In this document: positions 63,308 through 64,000 of the stretch, piece by piece
Position numbering within the stretch: the first letter of the stretch is position 1
Layout of the letters: each line of letters opens with the position of its first letter
Source of the DNA: UBA7985 sp002690455
Lineage (GTDB): Bacteria > Pseudomonadota > Alphaproteobacteria > UBA7985
Length of the DNA stretch: 64,000 nt
NCBI GenBank assembly: GCA_965662775.1
Contig: CBFIIW010000008.1
Coordinates: 1-64,000 of the forward strand
Direction: 5' to 3'
Translations under genes and position numbers: made by a program
Notes under the pieces: model-generated
What the model saw: only the letters and a program-made list of their open reading frames with translations
Told to the model about the DNA's origin: nothing
The model's database searches: none

Positions 63308-64000
63308 ATGAGGCAGGGTAACAACCGCCGCAGCCGCCACCCAAAGCAGCAGAAGCAGGGTACAATACCGACCCGCAATCAGGTGTTTGACTCCAACGGG
63401 CCAGAGGTCCGGGTGCGAGGCAACGCACACCAAGTGTACGATAAATACTCCGCCCTGGCGCGCGAAGCGACCGCCGCTGGCAACCACGTACAGGCCGAGG
63501 CTTACCATCAGTTTGCCGAGCACTACCTGCGCCTACACCTTGCTGCGACAGTTATGGGCAGCGGTAACCGCCGTGGAGGTCCGGCCAAGGACCAGTTCCC
63601 GCCCGAAGCACTGGAAGATCCGCTGATCTTCCGCCCCGATATGCCCGAGCAGCAGGATCGTAATGATCAGCAAAGCCGCGATGACAGCAGTGACGGTGAA
63701 GGCGGCGGCGGCAACGACCGCAAGGAACGCAGGGGCCGTGACCGGGGCGAAAGGGGTGAGCGGGGCGACCGCGATGACCGCAGACAGCGCCGCGACCGAA
63801 AGCAGCGTGGTGCCCGCGACAATGCCAATAGCAACGAGGGCGGTTCTGTGGACCCCTCTGAGCAGGATCAGCCTGAAGTACCACTCTTCCACGCGGGCAT
63901 GGAAGCGCCCGAAGGCGAAGCCATAGTCGAAAGCCGGGTACCACCACCAGTCCCCGCGCCACCGCCAATGGACGTGGCAGAACCAGGCGACAGCAACAGT
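63308..64000 (+). CDS. DUF4167 domain-containing protein (partial, cut by window edge)
   Basis: The frame starts MRQGNNRRSRHPKQ and contains VYDKYSALAREATAAGNHVQAE and AYHQFAEHYLRL, the DUF4167 core (about residues 30-75). A long disordered tail rich in Arg, Asp, Gly and Gln repeats follows and runs off the right edge. The family is alphaproteobacterial. Its basic N-terminus and RG-rich tail suggest RNA binding, which is inference. The position after prmC is the usual one. Confidence 0.88.
   Translation, partial: MRQGNNRRSRHPKQQKQGTIPTRNQVFDSNGPEVRVRGNAHQVYDKYSALAREATAAGNHVQAEAYHQFAEHYLRLHLAATVMGSGNRRGGPAKDQFPPEALEDPLIFRPDMPEQQDRNDQQSRDDSSDGEGGGGNDRKERRGRDRGERGERGDRDDRRQRRDRKQRGARDNANSNEGGSVDPSEQDQPEVPLFHAGMEAPEGEAIVESRVPPPVPAPPPMDVAEPGDSNS

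Overview
The window looks like a chromosomal segment from a free-living, respiring alphaproteobacterium of fairly high G+C content. The evidence is a set of lineage-typical genes: a RegB/RegA redox pair, MmcB, a tandem cold-shock-domain protein, DUF2794, a DUF1674 (SDHAF4-like) protein, a COG4223 mitofilin-like protein next to a HemY-like TPR protein, DUF4167 beside prmC, and the hisB-H-A-F-E-HIT cluster. I cannot name the genus. Most of the window is a dense housekeeping region with short or overlapping gene junctions.

Layout. 0-9 kb: RegBA sensor/regulator, mmcB, cold-shock gene, a class I/II aminotransferase, then a lone 1303-residue outer-membrane beta-barrel protein. 9-20 kb: polA-methyltransferase (minus); a broken SNase-like secreted gene; alr-mlaE-mlaF-radA; cvpA-SDR; a block of GC-rich hairpins. 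19-24 kb: der, bamB and yfgM-like genes (minus), DUF2794. 24-28 kb: typA, a small lipoprotein, and an unusual porin flanked by hairpin-rich untranslated regions. 28-36 kb: secA, purH and rsmB (minus), DUF1674, tsaD. 36-40 kb: a divergent HemD, mitofilin-like and HemY-like genes. 40-42 kb: SCO and PCuAC copper-delivery genes for cytochrome oxidase, plus small membrane proteins. 42-47.6 kb: an accessory patch with xylB-xylA, two small membrane proteins including a GtrA protein, two decayed restriction/nuclease remnants joined head to head, and tRNA-Ser(CGA). 48-54 kb: rplU, obgE-proB-proA, DUF1643, hslVU. 54-64 kb: hisB-hisH-GNAT-hisA-hisF-hisE-HIT, a RodZ-like gene, hisS-prfA-prmC, and a DUF4167 gene cut by the right edge.

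The genes cover central functions: DNA replication and repair (polA, radA, mmcB), ribosome and translation (rplU, obgE, der, typA, rsmB, tsaD, prfA, prmC, hisS), envelope biogenesis (secA, bamB, mlaEF, porin, alr), proteolysis (hslVU) and histidine, proline, purine and heme synthesis. Signs of change are local. Two genes carry an in-frame TAG, and one place holds only the 3' parts of two divergent genes. At four junctions a usually conserved neighbour (purF, hemC, rpmA, ispG) is absent while both flanks remain. I see no CRISPR array, intact insertion sequence, prophage or complete novel defence system. The best candidates for under-described biology are the lone outer-membrane giant, the porin with a large Ala-rich insert, and the hairpin-rich elements.
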